Notes: generated from the sequence alone by a model not told the origin. A DNA stretch of 64,000 nucleotides from Vreelandella nanhaiensis (GCF_003990185.1 NZ_RZHF01000005.1:62001-126000); one strand, 5' to 3'; shown: positions 8,490 to 22,038, numbered from the stretch's first letter. A program made the numbers and translations.

Positions 8490-9361
8490 TTACCAGCCAG
8501 TTACTTCTTTCAGCGCGTCGCCGATTTCCGCCAAAGAACGCACGGTTTTAACACCGGCATCTTCCAGGGCAGCAAACTTCTCGTCAGCGGTACCTTTACC
8601 ACCAGAGATGATGGCACCGGCGTGACCCATACGCTTGCCAGGAGGTGCAGTTACACCGGCAATGTAGGAAACCACTGGCTTGGAAACGTGATCCTTGATG
8701 TAGGCCGCCGCTTCTTCTTCAGCCGTACCACCGATTTCACCGATCATGACGATCGCTTCGGTTTTCGGATCCTTCTCGAACATTTCCAGAATGTCGATGA
8801 AGTTGGAACCCGGAATCGGGTCGCCACCGATGCCCACACAGGTAGACTGACCGAAACCGTGGTCAGTGGTCTGCTTAACGGCTTCGTAGGTCAGGGTGCC
8901 CGAACGGGAAACGATACCTACGCGGCCCGGCTGGTGAATGTGACCCGGCATGATACCGATTTTACATTCACCGGGAGTGATAACACCCGGGCAGTTCGGA
9001 CCAATCAGGCGAACGCCCAGCTCGTCGCATTTTACTTTTGCTTCGAGCATATCAAGGGTAGCGATGCCTTCGGTGATGCACACGATCAGCTTGATGCCAG
9101 CGTTAGCGGCTTCAAGGATAGAGTCTTTACAGAACGGTGCCGGCACGTAGATAACGCTGGCTTCCGCGCCCGTTTTCTCAACCGCTTCTTTAACGGTGTT
9201 GAAAACCGGCAGGCCCAAGTGCTCCTGGCCGCCTTTGCCCGGCGTAACACCGCCGACCATTTGCGTACCGTAGGCAATCGCCTGTTCGGAGTGGAACGTG
9301 CCCTGGCCACCGGTGAAACCCTGGCAGATGACCTTGGTGTTCTTATCGATCAGGATGCTCA

Positions 9362-9362
<1 letters not shown>
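8490..9362 (-). CDS. sucD: Succinyl-CoA synthetase alpha subunit (ADP-forming)
   Basis: 290 residues, the family length. The N-terminus [20 protein letters not shown] is the CoA-binding Rossmann region. [20 protein letters not shown] precedes the active-site region, and the phosphohistidine segment [14 protein letters not shown] lies at about 247-260. With SucC it converts succinyl-CoA, ADP and Pi to succinate, ATP and CoA. Its ATG shares one base with the sucC stop (TAATG), so the two are translationally coupled, the normal arrangement. It is the last gene of the TCA block and is followed by a strong terminator. Confidence 0.97.
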
Positions 9363-10528
<1,166 letters not shown>

Positions 10529-10632
10529 CGATTCATGCCATTGGTTGCATGTGACTCGAACGATGGTCAAATCGCCTGATCTGACCATCCCTGTACTTTC
10601 GGCGGCTATTTTACAACACAGCCGAAAGCGAT

Positions 10633-10652
10633 GCGCCACCTAGTGGTGGCGC
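10633..10652 (-). other. Stable hairpin in the lpd-sucC spacer
   Basis: GCGCCACC (10633-10640) and GGTGGCGC (10645-10652) form an 8-bp GC-rich stem with a 4-base loop, just downstream of the lpd stop. On the minus strand it is followed by ATCGCTTTCGG, not a clear U-tract. It may be an RNA processing or partial-attenuation point rather than a full terminator. Confidence 0.5.
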
Positions 10653-10674
10653 TTGGTGGTTACCGCTGAACTTA

Positions 10675-12166
<1,492 letters not shown>

Positions 12167-12237
12167 TGTGTGCGACTGCATAACAATGGTGGCGCGTACG
12201 ACAATATCAATACGCGAAGATACTTTACCTGTGTATC

Positions 12238-13803
12238 TTAGATGTCCAGCAGCAGGCGTGCCGGGTCTTCCAGCAATTCTTTAATCGTTACCAGGAATCG
12301 AACAGCGTCTTTCCCATCGATCATGCGGTGGTCATAGGAAAGCGCCAGGTACATCATCGGGCGAATTTCGACCTTACCGTTCACCGCCATCGGACGATCT
12401 TGGATCTTGTGCATGCCCAGAATAGCCGTTTGCGGCGGGTTAATGATGGGCGTCGACATCAGCGAACCAAAGGTACCGCCGTTGGTGATGGTGAACGTAC
12501 CGCCCATCATGTCGTCCATACCCAGCTTGCCATCACGACCACGCTTACCGAAGTCGACAATCTTGCGCTCAACGTCAGCAATTTTCATGCTGTCGGTATC
12601 GCGCAGAACCGGCACGACCAGGCCACGGTCAGTAGATACCGCAACGCCGATATCCTGATACCCGTGGTAAACAATGTCGGTACCATCGATCGAGGCGTTG
12701 ACATCCGGGAAGCGCTTGAGTGCTTCAGAAGCGGCTTTTACAAAGAAGCCCATGAAGCCCAGCTTGATATCGTGAGCTTTCTGGAAAGTATCCTTGTACT
12801 GCGCACGCAGGGCCATGATCTCGGTCATGTCCACTTCATTATACGTGGTCAGCATGGCGGCCGTTTGCTGGGCCTGTACCAGACGCTTGGCGATGGTTTG
12901 ACGCAAGCGGGTCATCGGTACGCGCTTCTCGGTGCGCTCGCCTTCAGCAACCGGAGCAGTGGCTGCCTTGGCCGGTGCAGAAGAAGCCTTCGCCGCTTTC
13001 TTGGCAGAGCCATCTTTTACCGCTTTCTGAACGTCTTCTTTCAGAACGCGGCCGCCCTTGCCAGTACCTTCGATCTTGGCAACGTCAAGGTCATGCTCGG
13101 CAATCAGCTTACGCGCCGCCGGAGCGACAATCTTGTCGCCGATCTTCTCATCGCTGGCACCGTCGTCGGCAGAAGCTGCAGGCCTATTGTCAGTGGCGCT
13201 GGCATAATCGCTACCGCCGCCTTCGGTAAAGGTCGCCAGAATCGCTTCAGACTCTACCTGGCTGCCCTCTTCGGCCTTGATTTCGGCAAGCGCCCCATCA
13301 GCTGGTGCTACGACTTCAAGTACCACCTTGTCAGTTTCGATATCGGCAAGCACCTCATCACGCTTGACCGCTTCACCGACTTTCTTGTGCCAGGTAGCTA
13401 CGGTGCCTTCCTGAATAGACTCAGGGAAGCTTGGAGCTTTAACGTCATGCTGTTTGCCGCCGCTGGCCTTTTGCTCTTCTTTCTTTTCGTCTTGCTGGTC
13501 AGCTTTCTCGGCTTTAGGCTCACCAGAAGATTTCTCTTCCTTTTTATCGCTGCCACCAGAGGCACTGCCTTCACCGATCTTGCCAAGTACCTGGTCAGAC
13601 GCAACGGTATCGCCTTCTTCGGCCATTACGTCAGTCAGGGTACCTGCTTCCGGTGCAACGACTTCCAGCACCACTTTATCGGTCTCGATTTCAACAATCA
13701 GCTCGTCGCGTTCGACCTTGTCACCCGGCTTTTTATGCCATGCTGCCACGCTACCTTCGGCAACGGATTCCGGAAAGGTTGGCGCTTTGATCTCGATAGC
13801 CAT
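12238..13803 (-). CDS. sucB: Dihydrolipoamide succinyltransferase (2-oxoglutarate dehydrogenase E2) with two lipoyl domains
   Basis: 521 residues against about 405 in E. coli. The extra length comes from a second lipoyl domain: [14 protein letters not shown] (lipoyl Lys43) and [14 protein letters not shown] (Lys159), joined by a highly charged K/E/D/Q/G linker at about 78-118. A peripheral-subunit-binding domain follows ([16 protein letters not shown], about 225-262), then an Ala/Lys-rich linker and the catalytic domain with [15 protein letters not shown] (His492, Asp496). It transfers the succinyl group to CoA as the core of the 2-oxoglutarate dehydrogenase complex. The 39-base gap to sucA shows it is in the same operon. 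AAGGG precedes the ATG. Confidence 0.96.
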   Translation of the reverse strand: MAIEIKAPTFPESVAEGSVAAWHKKPGDKVERDELIVEIETDKVVLEVVAPEAGTLTDVMAEEGDTVASDQVLGKIGEGSASGGSDKKEEKSSGEPKAEKADQQDEKKEEQKASGGKQHDVKAPSFPESIQEGTVATWHKKVGEAVKRDEVLADIETDKVVLEVVAPADGALAEIKAEEGSQVESEAILATFTEGGGSDYASATDNRPAASADDGASDEKIGDKIVAPAARKLIAEHDLDVAKIEGTGKGGRVLKEDVQKAVKDGSAKKAAKASSAPAKAATAPVAEGERTEKRVPMTRLRQTIAKRLVQAQQTAAMLTTYNEVDMTEIMALRAQYKDTFQKAHDIKLGFMGFFVKAASEALKRFPDVNASIDGTDIVYHGYQDIGVAVSTDRGLVVPVLRDTDSMKIADVERKIVDFGKRGRDGKLGMDDMMGGTFTITNGGTFGSLMSTPIINPPQTAILGMHKIQDRPMAVNGKVEIRPMMYLALSYDHRMIDGKDAVRFLVTIKELLEDPARLLLDI

Positions 13804-13842
13804 TTCGTTTCCCTTATATGTTCTCTAAATCCGGTGGGCGCT

Positions 13843-16674
13843 TTATAGATTAAAAGCGTCTTCCACCAGCTGGCGCTGCTGTTCAATATGAACGGACATA
13901 TAGCCTGCCGCCGGTGCGGCAGAGGCAGGACGTCCTGCAAATTTCAACTCGCGTCCCAGGCCATCCTTGAGCATATCGGCCACTGTACGCATGTGGTGCT
14001 GGCTTGAATACCAGGCGCCCTGATTTAAAGGCTCTTCCTGACACCAGACAATATCTTCCACATTGGTATACGCCTGAAGCACTTCCAGAAGTTCTTCTTT
14101 CGGGAAGGGGTAGAGCTGCTCAAGACGAATGATTGCCGTATCGTTACGCTCGTTTTCAGTGCGCCAGGCGGCCAGATCGTAATAAACCTTGCCTGAACAC
14201 AATACAACGCGGGTGACGCTTTCCGCCGCCAAATCCGCCTGATCCGGCAGTACCATCTGGAACTTGCCATAGGCAAGATCGTCAAGGCTTGAAACCGCTT
14301 CCTTATGGCGCAGAAGTGACTTGGGCGACATGACGATCAGCGGTTTACGCAGCGGGCGAATGACCTGACGACGCAGCAAATGGAAAATCTGTGCAGGCGT
14401 TGTCGGTACACATACCTGCATGTTGTGCTCGGCACACATTTGCAGGAAGCGCTCAAGGCGTGCTGATGAGTGCTCTGGGCCTTGCCCTTCATAGCCATGG
14501 GGTAACAGCATGGTCAGGCCGCACAGACGACCCCACTTGCTTTCACCGGAGGAGATGAACTGATCGACCACCACCTGTGCACCGTTGAAGAAGTCACCGA
14601 ACTGTGCCTCCCAAATAACCAGGTCATTAGGCGCTGTTGTCGAGTAACCATATTCAAAGGCCAGCACGGCTTCTTCCGACAGGAAGGAGTCATGGATAGT
14701 GAACCGCGGTTGACCATCGGCCATGTTCTGTAGCGGCACGTAGGTAGAACCATCTTTCTGGTTATGTACCACCGCATGGCGGTGTGAGAACGTACCGCGG
14801 CCAACGTCCTGTCCGGTAATCCGGATGGGGTGGCCCTGATCCAGCAGCGTGGCGTAGGCCAGGGTTTCTGCAAAACCCCAGTTCATCGGCATGCCGCCCG
14901 CCTGCATCTTGCGGCGGTCTTCGTAGATCTTGGAAACCTGACGCTGTACTTCGACCCCATCAGGAATCTCGCACATTTTGGCCGCCAGCTGTTGCAGACG
15001 CTTCATGTCAATTGAAGTATCGGCATCGCCGGACCACTCATGCCCAAGATACGGTGCCCAATCCACAAAAAGGGATTTGTTGGGTTCCTGCACCAGCGCA
15101 TTGGCAACATGGTTGCCTGCCACCAGATCATCACGATACGTTTCCGTCATCGCCTTGGCGTCGTCTTCAGAGAGAACGCCCTCCTCAACCAGGCGCTTGG
15201 CATAAAGCGTACGCGAAGAGGCATGATCCTTGATCTTGGCATACATAAGCGGCTGTGTGCCTGACGGCTCATCCGCTTCGTTATGGCCACGACGGCGATA
15301 GCAAACGAGGTCGATCACCACGTCTTTCTTGAACTGCTGTCGGTAATCCAGCGCCACTTGTGTGACATGCAGAACCGCGTCCGGATCATCGCCATTAACA
15401 TGGAAAATCGGCGCCTGAACCATCTTGGCAATATCAGTGCAGTATTCGGTCGAGCGTGCATCCAACGGGTTGGAGGTAGTGAAACCCACCTGGTTGTTGA
15501 TCACGATATGCACGGTGCCGCCCGTTTTATAGGCGCGCGTCTGAGACATCTGAAATGTCTCCATGACTACACCCTGACCGGCAAAGGCTGCATCGCCATG
15601 CACGTTGATGGGCAGTACTTTATCGCCATCCGGATCGTTGCGGCGGTCTTGACGCGCGCGTACAGAACCTTCGACCACCGGTGCAACGATTTCCAAGTGT
15701 GACGGGTTAAACGACATGGCCAAGTGGACTTCGCCACCCGGTGACATGACGTTGGAGCTGAAGCCCTGGTGATACTTCACGTCGCCAGAACCACGTTCGA
15801 TCACCTTCTTACCGTCGAACTCATCAATCAGGTCAGCAGGGTTTTTACCTAAAATATTGACCAGAAGGTTAAGACGACCGCGGTGCGCCATACCGATAAC
15901 GACTTCCTTTGTACCGTAACCGCCAGCACGCTGGATAAGCTCGTCCATCATCGGTACAAATACTTCACCGCCCTCAAGGCCAAAACGCTTGGTGCCTGGA
16001 TACTTTGATGCCAGGTAGTTTTCCAGCCCTTCTGCAGCGGTCAAACGCTCAAGCACATGCTTGCGCACATCGTCGCTGAATTTAGGTGCACTGCGTACTG
16101 ATTCGAAGCGGCGTTGCAGCCAGCGTTTCTCTTCGGTGTCCACAATGTGCATGAATTCGCAGCCGATGGAGCGACAGTATGTCTTCTCCAGCGCATCCAC
16201 GATGTCACGCAGCGGGGCTTTATCAATACCCAGGAAAAACGAACCGGTCTGGAACTCGGTATCAAGATCAGCTTTTGTCAGCTGGTGAAATGACAAATCG
16301 AGATCAGGGACGGGGGTGGGATTGCGCAGCCCTAGCGGATCGATGTCGGCCTTCTGATGGCCACGAAAGCGATACGCGTTGATCAACTGCAGGACTTTTA
16401 CCTGCTTCTTGTTCTCACCGCTGTCGGCTGCCGCCGCAACACGTCCGGGGCGACTTTCTCGACCCAGCTGGTAGAACTGATCACGAATGGGGCTTAGTGG
16501 AACATCGTGGGAGGCACTGCCCTCACGCGGTAGCTGGTCAAAATAGCTACGCCACTCGTCAGGGACAGCATCAGGATCGTCGAGGTACTGCTCGTAAAGC
16601 GCTTCCACGTAGTGGACATTGCCACCACTAACGTGAGAGGAACGCCACATTAACTCCATTATGCCTTGTTGCAT
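13843..16674 (-). CDS. sucA: 2-oxoglutarate dehydrogenase E1 component
   Basis: 943 residues from the ATG at 16674. The frame is open 30 codons further, but this ATG aligns with the E. coli SucA start, with the SS-x-SG segment at residues 12-17 in both. TPP-binding and catalytic features include VVIGMAHRGRLN, MSFNPSHLEIV, the GDAAFAGQGVV TPP motif and RRGHNEADEP. The pyrimidine-domain part has GQDVGRGTFSHRHAV. It decarboxylates 2-oxoglutarate using TPP and succinylates the SucB lipoyl groups. It follows sdhB after a 322-base gap containing a terminator-like hairpin, so sucAB-lpd-sucCD may have its own promoter in addition to read-through. Confidence 0.97.
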   Translation of the reverse strand: MQQGIMELMWRSSHVSGGNVHYVEALYEQYLDDPDAVPDEWRSYFDQLPREGSASHDVPLSPIRDQFYQLGRESRPGRVAAAADSGENKKQVKVLQLINAYRFRGHQKADIDPLGLRNPTPVPDLDLSFHQLTKADLDTEFQTGSFFLGIDKAPLRDIVDALEKTYCRSIGCEFMHIVDTEEKRWLQRRFESVRSAPKFSDDVRKHVLERLTAAEGLENYLASKYPGTKRFGLEGGEVFVPMMDELIQRAGGYGTKEVVIGMAHRGRLNLLVNILGKNPADLIDEFDGKKVIERGSGDVKYHQGFSSNVMSPGGEVHLAMSFNPSHLEIVAPVVEGSVRARQDRRNDPDGDKVLPINVHGDAAFAGQGVVMETFQMSQTRAYKTGGTVHIVINNQVGFTTSNPLDARSTEYCTDIAKMVQAPIFHVNGDDPDAVLHVTQVALDYRQQFKKDVVIDLVCYRRRGHNEADEPSGTQPLMYAKIKDHASSRTLYAKRLVEEGVLSEDDAKAMTETYRDDLVAGNHVANALVQEPNKSLFVDWAPYLGHEWSGDADTSIDMKRLQQLAAKMCEIPDGVEVQRQVSKIYEDRRKMQAGGMPMNWGFAETLAYATLLDQGHPIRITGQDVGRGTFSHRHAVVHNQKDGSTYVPLQNMADGQPRFTIHDSFLSEEAVLAFEYGYSTTAPNDLVIWEAQFGDFFNGAQVVVDQFISSGESKWGRLCGLTMLLPHGYEGQGPEHSSARLERFLQMCAEHNMQVCVPTTPAQIFHLLRRQVIRPLRKPLIVMSPKSLLRHKEAVSSLDDLAYGKFQMVLPDQADLAAESVTRVVLCSGKVYYDLAAWRTENERNDTAIIRLEQLYPFPKEELLEVLQAYTNVEDIVWCQEEPLNQGAWYSSQHHMRTVADMLKDGLGRELKFAGRPASAAPAAGYMSVHIEQQRQLVEDAFNL

Positions 16675-16831
16675 CTCTCGGTCACCCTGCACTGATGGGG
16701 TGGTATCGGCATCGCTGCAAAAACGCAACGACATCGCTATTGCCCTGCCGGCGGGGCGGGACATTTGCCGGCGGCGCCGACCTGAGGCCGGAAGCCCTAC
16801 TTATCTGGTGTTTCTCAATCAGTTCATGCTC

Positions 16832-16860
16832 AAAAGCCGGTACGCACAGCACCGGCTTTT
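16832..16860 (-). terminator. Terminator-like hairpin between sdhB and sucA
   Basis: AAAAGCCGGT (16832-16841) and ACCGGCTTTT (16851-16860) form a 10-bp stem with a 9-base loop. Read on the minus strand it ends in CUUUU, suiting a (partial) terminator after sdhB. The rest of the 322-base spacer is GC-rich near sucA (a GCCGGC cluster around 16747-16778) and holds no gene. Confidence 0.65.
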
Positions 16861-16996
16861 AAACTTGACTGGTCAAAGGTGCGACGCGTCGCCGCACCTT
16901 ATGACAAACCCTATGATAACAAGCGAAGCGCCACGATTTAAGTAGTAAAACGCGACTTGTTGCGTGGCAATCGCATTTTATTTGCTCAAAGGGTAC

Positions 16997-17707
16997 TTAC
17001 GTTGCATCCGCAAGCAGCATTTCACGGATTTTACCGATGGCGCGCGTCGGGTTTAAGCCTTTCGGGCAAACTGCTACACAATTCATGATGCCACGGCAAC
17101 GGAACACCGAGAACGGATCTTCCAAATCGGTTAAACGTTCACGGGTTGCTGTATCACGCGAATCTGCCAGGAAGCGGTAAGACTGCAGCAGACCGGCAGG
17201 CCCGACAAACTTATCGGGGTTCCACCAAAACGACGGGCATGAGGTTGAACAGCAGGCGCACAAGATACACTCGTACAGGCCGTCCAGCTTTTCACGGTCT
17301 TCGGGCGACTGCAGACGCTCAATGGCGGGCGCTGGCGTTTCATTTTGCAGGTACGGTTGAATACGCTCGTACTGCTTATAGAAAATACCCATATCCACAA
17401 CCATATCGCGGATAACCGGCAGGCCCGGCAGCGGACGCAGAATCAGCTTGTTGTTTTTCACAACGTCTGACAGCGGCGTAATACACGCCAAGCCATTTTT
17501 GCCATTCATGTTCATACCATCAGAGCCGCAAACCCCTTCACGGCAGCTACGGCGGAACGCCAGGCCACTATCCTGCTCTTTCATCAGGTGCAGTACATCC
17601 AGCACCATGACGTCGCGCCCTTTAGTATCAACTTGAAACTCCTGCATATAAGGTGCGGAGTCGGTTTCCGGATTATAACGGTATACGGATACCTGAAGAT
17701 TGGACAT
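16997..17707 (-). CDS. sdhB: Succinate dehydrogenase iron-sulfur subunit
   Basis: 236 residues. [2Fe-2S] motif CREGVCGSDGMNMNG plus the later Cys in NGLAC; then the [4Fe-4S] and [3Fe-4S] ligands CILCACCSTSCPSFWW and CRGIMNCVAVCPKGLNP. It passes electrons from SdhA flavin to the quinone site. It is the last sdh gene, 27 bases after sdhA. Confidence 0.97.
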   Translation of the reverse strand: MSNLQVSVYRYNPETDSAPYMQEFQVDTKGRDVMVLDVLHLMKEQDSGLAFRRSCREGVCGSDGMNMNGKNGLACITPLSDVVKNNKLILRPLPGLPVIRDMVVDMGIFYKQYERIQPYLQNETPAPAIERLQSPEDREKLDGLYECILCACCSTSCPSFWWNPDKFVGPAGLLQSYRFLADSRDTATRERLTDLEDPFSVFRCRGIMNCVAVCPKGLNPTRAIGKIREMLLADAT

Positions 17708-17734
17708 TATAACTCCCTCTCGTCAATACGGAGC

Positions 17735-19507
17735 TTAGTAGGTACGAACCTTGGGTTCGAACGTATCAACAGTTTTTGGCTTAAAGTTAACGTCGCGCTG
17801 CTTCAGCTCTTTGGTAAGCGGGAAGTAGAGCGAGTGTTTCAGCCAGTTGACGTCATCACGGTCCGGGTAGTCGTAACGCGAGTGAGCACCGCGGCTCTCT
17901 TTACGCTCAAGGGCAGCAATTGCCGTTGCTTCGGCCACTTCCATCAGGTTATCAAGCTCTAACGCCTCTACACGGGCAGTGTTGAAAGCGTTGGATTTGT
18001 CAGGCAGGTGGGCGTTGGCAATACGACCGCGCAGGTCGGCAAGTTTTTGAACACCTTCGACCATGTTTTTCTCTTCTCGGAATACACCGAAAGAGGTTTG
18101 CATGATGTTCTGAAGTTCCGCTTTCAGCGCCGGAATACTCTCACCACCTTCAGACTCGTTCCAACGGGTGATACGCTTCATGGCGGATTCGATGTCAGAC
18201 TCGGAGGCATCCAGGTACTCGATACCTTCGTTCAGCGCGCCTTCAATAAACATGCCGGCCGCACGCCCAAAGACCACCAAATCAAGCAAAGAGTTTCCAC
18301 CGAGACGGTTAGCACCGTGAACCGACACACACGCCGCTTCACCACAGGCAAACAGACCGTTGATGATCTGGTCGTTGCCGCTTTCGTCCTGAAGAATCGC
18401 CTGACCATGGATATTGGTCGGAATACCGCCCATCATATAGTGACAGGTCGGTACGACCGGAATCGGATCTTTCGCCGGATCAATATGAGCGAAGGTTTTG
18501 GAAAGCTCAACGATACCCGGCAGGCGCTTGCTCAGGACTTCTTCGCCCAGGTGGTCAAGCTTCAGGAAGACGTGATCGCCCTTCTCACCACAGCCGCGGC
18601 CTTCGAGAATTTCCATAACCATGGAGCGCGCAACAACGTCACGACCCGCCAGATCTTTCGCGTTAGGCGCGTAACGCTCCATGAAGCGCTCGCCGTCTTT
18701 ATTGATCAGGTAGCCACCTTCACCACGGCAACCTTCCGTGACCAGCGTGCCCGCACCATAAATACCGGTCGGGTGGAACTGCCACATTTCCATGTCCTGC
18801 ATCGGGAAACCAGCACGCAGTGCCATACCGATACCGTCGCCTGTATTGATCAAGGCATTGGTAGTCGATGCAAATATACGGCCAGCACCGCCGGTTGCTA
18901 GCACGGTTGCCTTGGATTTAACGTGAACGACTTCGCCGGTTTCGATACACATGGCGATACAGCCCACCACGTCACCGCTGGCATTCTTCACCAGATCAAC
19001 CGCGTACCACTCATTCAAGAACGTTGTGTTGTTCTTCAGGTTGTTCTGGTAAAGCGTGTGCAGGAGTGCATGGCCGGTACGGTCAGCCGCCGCACAGGTA
19101 CGTGCTGCCTGGCCGCCTTCACCAAAGTTCTTGGACTGGCCGCCAAACGGGCGCTGGTAAATACGACCGTTATCAAAGCGGGAGAACGGCAGGCCCATGT
19201 GCTCAAGCTCAAATACGGCTTTAGGGCCTTCAGAACACATGTACTCCGATGCGTCCTGGTCGGCGATATAGTCGCCGCCTTTAACGGTGTCGTACATGTG
19301 CCAGCGCCAATCATCTTGGGGGTCGGCGGAGGCGATAGCACAGGTAATACCACCCTGAGCAGAAACGGTGTGGGAGCGTGTCGGGAACACTTTGGAAAGA
19401 ACGGCTGTCTTCTTACCGGACTTGGCAAGCTCCAGAGCAGCGCGCAGGCCAGCGCCACCGCCACCAATGATAATGGCGTCAAACGTCAGGCTACGAAGGT
19501 TAGACAT
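17735..19507 (-). CDS. sdhA: Succinate dehydrogenase flavoprotein subunit
   Basis: 590 residues, the usual length. FAD motif [18 protein letters not shown]; the covalent-FAD histidine is His46 in [11 protein letters not shown]. Active-site segments include [15 protein letters not shown] and [19 protein letters not shown]. It oxidises succinate to fumarate in the cytoplasm-facing part of complex II. GGGGAG lies about 8 bases before the ATG, and only 3 bases separate it from sdhD. Confidence 0.98.
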   Translation of the reverse strand: MSNLRSLTFDAIIIGGGGAGLRAALELAKSGKKTAVLSKVFPTRSHTVSAQGGITCAIASADPQDDWRWHMYDTVKGGDYIADQDASEYMCSEGPKAVFELEHMGLPFSRFDNGRIYQRPFGGQSKNFGEGGQAARTCAAADRTGHALLHTLYQNNLKNNTTFLNEWYAVDLVKNASGDVVGCIAMCIETGEVVHVKSKATVLATGGAGRIFASTTNALINTGDGIGMALRAGFPMQDMEMWQFHPTGIYGAGTLVTEGCRGEGGYLINKDGERFMERYAPNAKDLAGRDVVARSMVMEILEGRGCGEKGDHVFLKLDHLGEEVLSKRLPGIVELSKTFAHIDPAKDPIPVVPTCHYMMGGIPTNIHGQAILQDESGNDQIINGLFACGEAACVSVHGANRLGGNSLLDLVVFGRAAGMFIEGALNEGIEYLDASESDIESAMKRITRWNESEGGESIPALKAELQNIMQTSFGVFREEKNMVEGVQKLADLRGRIANAHLPDKSNAFNTARVEALELDNLMEVAEATAIAALERKESRGAHSRYDYPDRDDVNWLKHSLYFPLTKELKQRDVNFKPKTVDTFEPKVRTY

Positions 19508-19510
19508 GTA

Positions 19511-19858
19511 TCAAGCTCCCCACAGAATTTGAATGCCCCACACCAGGTATACGAAGATGGCCAGAATGATCAGCGTCTGGGCACCTACGCGCAGGCGAGT
19601 GGACTTGAGATAATCGGTAGTTACGGTCCACAGGCCAATCCAGGCGTGCGCTGCGATAGAGATAAAGGCTAGCAGCGAGAAGATCCGCATCCACGTTTGG
19701 TTAAAAAGGCCGCTCCAGGTGTAGTAATCAAGATCTGGATTAAATAGCAGGTAAGCAACCATAAAGACCGTATAAACGGCCAGCACAACCGCAGAAACGC
19801 GCTGCATCAACCAGTCAGACAGTCCGCTGCGGCCAAAACTTGTGATGTTGGTTACCAT
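19511..19858 (-). CDS. sdhD: Succinate dehydrogenase membrane anchor subunit
   Basis: 115 residues with three predicted membrane helices (about 20-40, 58-80, 90-112). HAWIGLWTVTTDYLK carries the haem-ligand histidine and the quinone-site Asp-Tyr pair known from E. coli SdhD. It binds ubiquinone and haem b with SdhC. Its ATG overlaps the sdhC stop by 7 bases (ATGGTAA), implying coupled translation. Confidence 0.94.
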   Translation of the reverse strand: MVTNITSFGRSGLSDWLMQRVSAVVLAVYTVFMVAYLLFNPDLDYYTWSGLFNQTWMRIFSLLAFISIAAHAWIGLWTVTTDYLKSTRLRVGAQTLIILAIFVYLVWGIQILWGA

Positions 19859-20229
19859 ACCCAGACTCCTGCCAGAATAATCAGAACCGCACTGACCACT
19901 ACGGTGATCTGTGCTTTTTGTATGCTACCTTCTAGCGTCACACCAATATCCGCATCCATTAACAGGTGCTTAATCCCTGCCACGAAATGGAACGCCAGAG
20001 CGGACAGCAGACCCCAGGCAACAAACTTGGCCAATAGGTTATTGGCCAGTGCATTGCTAACTGCATCGAAGCCTGCAGGAGAGGATAGTGACTTGCCCAA
20101 CGCCCAAAAAGCGAATACCAGGCCAACGAACAGGATGACACCCGTAATACGGTGGGTGATCGACGTCAGGGCCGGCAGTGGGAAGTGTATCGTAGTTAGA
20201 TCTAGATTTACGGGTCGTTTGCTATTCAC
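19852..20229 (-). CDS. sdhC: Succinate dehydrogenase cytochrome b556 subunit
   Basis: 125 residues. KRPVNLDL near the N-terminus, SITHRITGVILF at about 23-34, and HFVAGIKHLLMD carrying the haem-ligand histidine, all as in E. coli SdhC. Three membrane helices. The start is a GTG at 20229 with only weak GAGAG upstream. The leader directly before it can fold into a nested hairpin (20250-20287). It is the first gene of the sdhCDAB-suc block and is divergent from gltA. Confidence 0.94.
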   Translation of the reverse strand: MNSKRPVNLDLTTIHFPLPALTSITHRITGVILFVGLVFAFWALGKSLSSPAGFDAVSNALANNLLAKFVAWGLLSALAFHFVAGIKHLLMDADIGVTLEGSIQKAQITVVVSAVLIILAGVWVW

Positions 20230-20249
20230 GGCTTATACACACTCTCTTG

Positions 20250-20287
20250 GCCCGCTCTGCGACAGGTCGGGCATAGCCCGAGCGGGC
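20250..20287 (-). promoter_or_regulatory. Structured leader just upstream of sdhC
   Basis: On the minus strand GCCCGCTC (20287-20280) pairs with GAGCGGGC (20257-20250). The enclosed segment can form its own CGGGC-TAT-GCCCG hairpin. The structure ends about 20 bases before the GTG start. A role in expression control is inference. Confidence 0.45.
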
Positions 20288-20626
20288 AGTGGTTGCTGGA
20301 AGGGGCTCGGCCGTTTGCCAAGTCAAGCACGACCACCTACCTCCCGGTCGCGCGCCGAGGATTATAAGAACCTTCGCCCCTGCTGACAAACCGAACTCGG
20401 GCCTAACTCGACTATGGTGCAAAAAAAAACGGCCAACCCGAGTCGATTTTGCGATGCAGCATCGATATAGTGACAGAGCTTAGATCATTTGATAAGCCTG
20501 TTAAGAAGTCGTCAAAGCTCTAACACTTCGCTACTATGATCAGTATCGTCCATATACAAATATTATTCACAAAAATAACCTCTGCATAACCTTGTTTGCA
20601 TTCACCATGCCTAGCGTTTTGCCCAA

Positions 20627-20654
20627 TTGACAAAATGTCGCACGCTTCTATAGT
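20627..20654 (+). promoter_or_regulatory. Sigma-70 promoter of gltA
   Basis: Perfect -35 TTGACA (20627-20632), 16-base spacer, -10 TATAGT (20649-20654). The predicted start near 20661 gives a leader of about 69 bases ending in the strong ribosome site AAAGGAGG. Confidence 0.8.
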
Positions 20655-20729
20655 GGGCAAACCTTTTCGCCGGCGCGGTAAGCGAAACAATGACTTTACG
20701 TCCCAACCCGAATCCGAAAGGAGGCCAGC

Positions 20730-22016
20730 ATGGCTGACAGGAAAGCAACACTGACGGTAGACGGTCTCGACAAAACGATCGAGCTACCCATGTACTCCGG
20801 CACTCTTGGCCCCGACGTTATTGACGTTCGCGGCCTGGGGGCCGAAGGCCTGTTCACCTACGACCCCGGCTTTATGGCCACCTCTTCTTGCCAATCTGCC
20901 ATTACCTATATCGATGGCGGTAAGGGCGTACTGCTACACCGCGGCTACCCCATCGACCAACTGGCAAAAGAGTCCAACTTTGTTGAGATGTGCTATACGC
21001 TGCTCTTTGGCGAATTGCCAAATGATGAGCAGTATGCTGATTTCGCTGCACGCATTCGTAACCATACGATGGTGCATGATCAGATCAACAACTTCTTCAA
21101 AGGGTTCCGCCGTGATGCGCACCCAATGTCCATTCTGTGTGGCGTAGTTGGCGGCCTGGCGGCGTTCTACCATGACCATATGGACATCACCAAGGAAGAA
21201 GATCGTACGATTAGCGCTATTCGCCTGATCGCGAAAATGCCTACCATTGCCGCCATGTCGTACAAGTACAACATCGGCCAACCGTTCAACTATCCGCGCA
21301 ATGACCTGAGCTATGCAGAGAACTTTCTCTATATGATGTTCAGCAACCCTTGCGAGGAGTACAAAATCAATCCGGTTTACGCGAAAGCCATGGATCGCAT
21401 CTTCATGCTGCATGCCGACCATGAGCAGAATGCGTCCACCTCTACCGTACGCCTAGCAGGTTCGACCGGCGCCAATCCGTTTGCATGCATCAGCGCAGGT
21501 ATTGCCGCACTTTGGGGCCCGGCGCACGGCGGTGCCAACGAAGCCGTACTGATGATGCTTGACGAAATCGGCGACGATTCCGAAGAGAACATTCAGCGGT
21601 TCGTTGACAAGGCTAAAGACAAGGAAGACCCGTTCAAGCTAATGGGCTTTGGTCACCGCGTTTACCGCAACTTTGACCCGCGTGCCAAGGTAATGAAAGA
21701 GACCTGCGATGAAGTACTGGCCGAACTGGGCCTGGCCGATGATCCGCAGCTCAAGATTGCCAAGCGCCTTGAACAGATTGCGCTGGAAGATGAATACTTC
21801 ATCGAACGCAAGCTGTACCCGAACGTTGATTTCTACTCAGGCATCATTCTCAAGGCCATGGGCATTCCCACCAATATGTTTACGGTCATCTTTGCCGTAT
21901 CACGCACAATTGGCTGGATTTCCCACTGGAACGAAATGCTCAGCGAAAGCTACAAGATCGGTCGTCCGCGCCAGCTGTACACAGGCCACGATCAGCGCGA
22001 TTATCCGAAGAAGTAA
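20730..22016 (+). CDS. gltA: Citrate synthase (type II)
   Basis: 428 residues, typical of the NADH-sensitive hexameric enzymes of Gram-negative bacteria. Catalytic histidines are in [16 protein letters not shown] and [15 protein letters not shown]. The catalytic Asp is in [10 protein letters not shown]. It condenses oxaloacetate and acetyl-CoA into citrate. AAAGGAGG lies upstream of the ATG. It is divergent from sdhC and ends in a strong terminator. Confidence 0.98.
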   Translation: MADRKATLTVDGLDKTIELPMYSGTLGPDVIDVRGLGAEGLFTYDPGFMATSSCQSAITYIDGGKGVLLHRGYPIDQLAKESNFVEMCYTLLFGELPNDEQYADFAARIRNHTMVHDQINNFFKGFRRDAHPMSILCGVVGGLAAFYHDHMDITKEEDRTISAIRLIAKMPTIAAMSYKYNIGQPFNYPRNDLSYAENFLYMMFSNPCEEYKINPVYAKAMDRIFMLHADHEQNASTSTVRLAGSTGANPFACISAGIAALWGPAHGGANEAVLMMLDEIGDDSEENIQRFVDKAKDKEDPFKLMGFGHRVYRNFDPRAKVMKETCDEVLAELGLADDPQLKIAKRLEQIALEDEYFIERKLYPNVDFYSGIILKAMGIPTNMFTVIFAVSRTIGWISHWNEMLSESYKIGRPRQLYTGHDQRDYPKK

Positions 22017-22038
22017 TTACTCGACGACTTAATCGTTC

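Larger units (their letters stand above)
20230..20729. other. Divergent control region between sdhC and gltA
   Basis: 500 bases with no supported gene. It holds the sdhC leader hairpin on the left, an AT-rich middle (about 20440-20600), and the gltA promoter on the right. On the minus strand TTGACG near 20509-20514 could be part of an sdh promoter, but no convincing -10 box accompanies it. Confidence 0.5.

Noticed and set aside
12328..13848. Long plus-strand open frame (about 506 codons) opposite sucB
   Set aside because: It mirrors the well-supported sucB gene; the translation has no recognisable domain and arises from codon bias.
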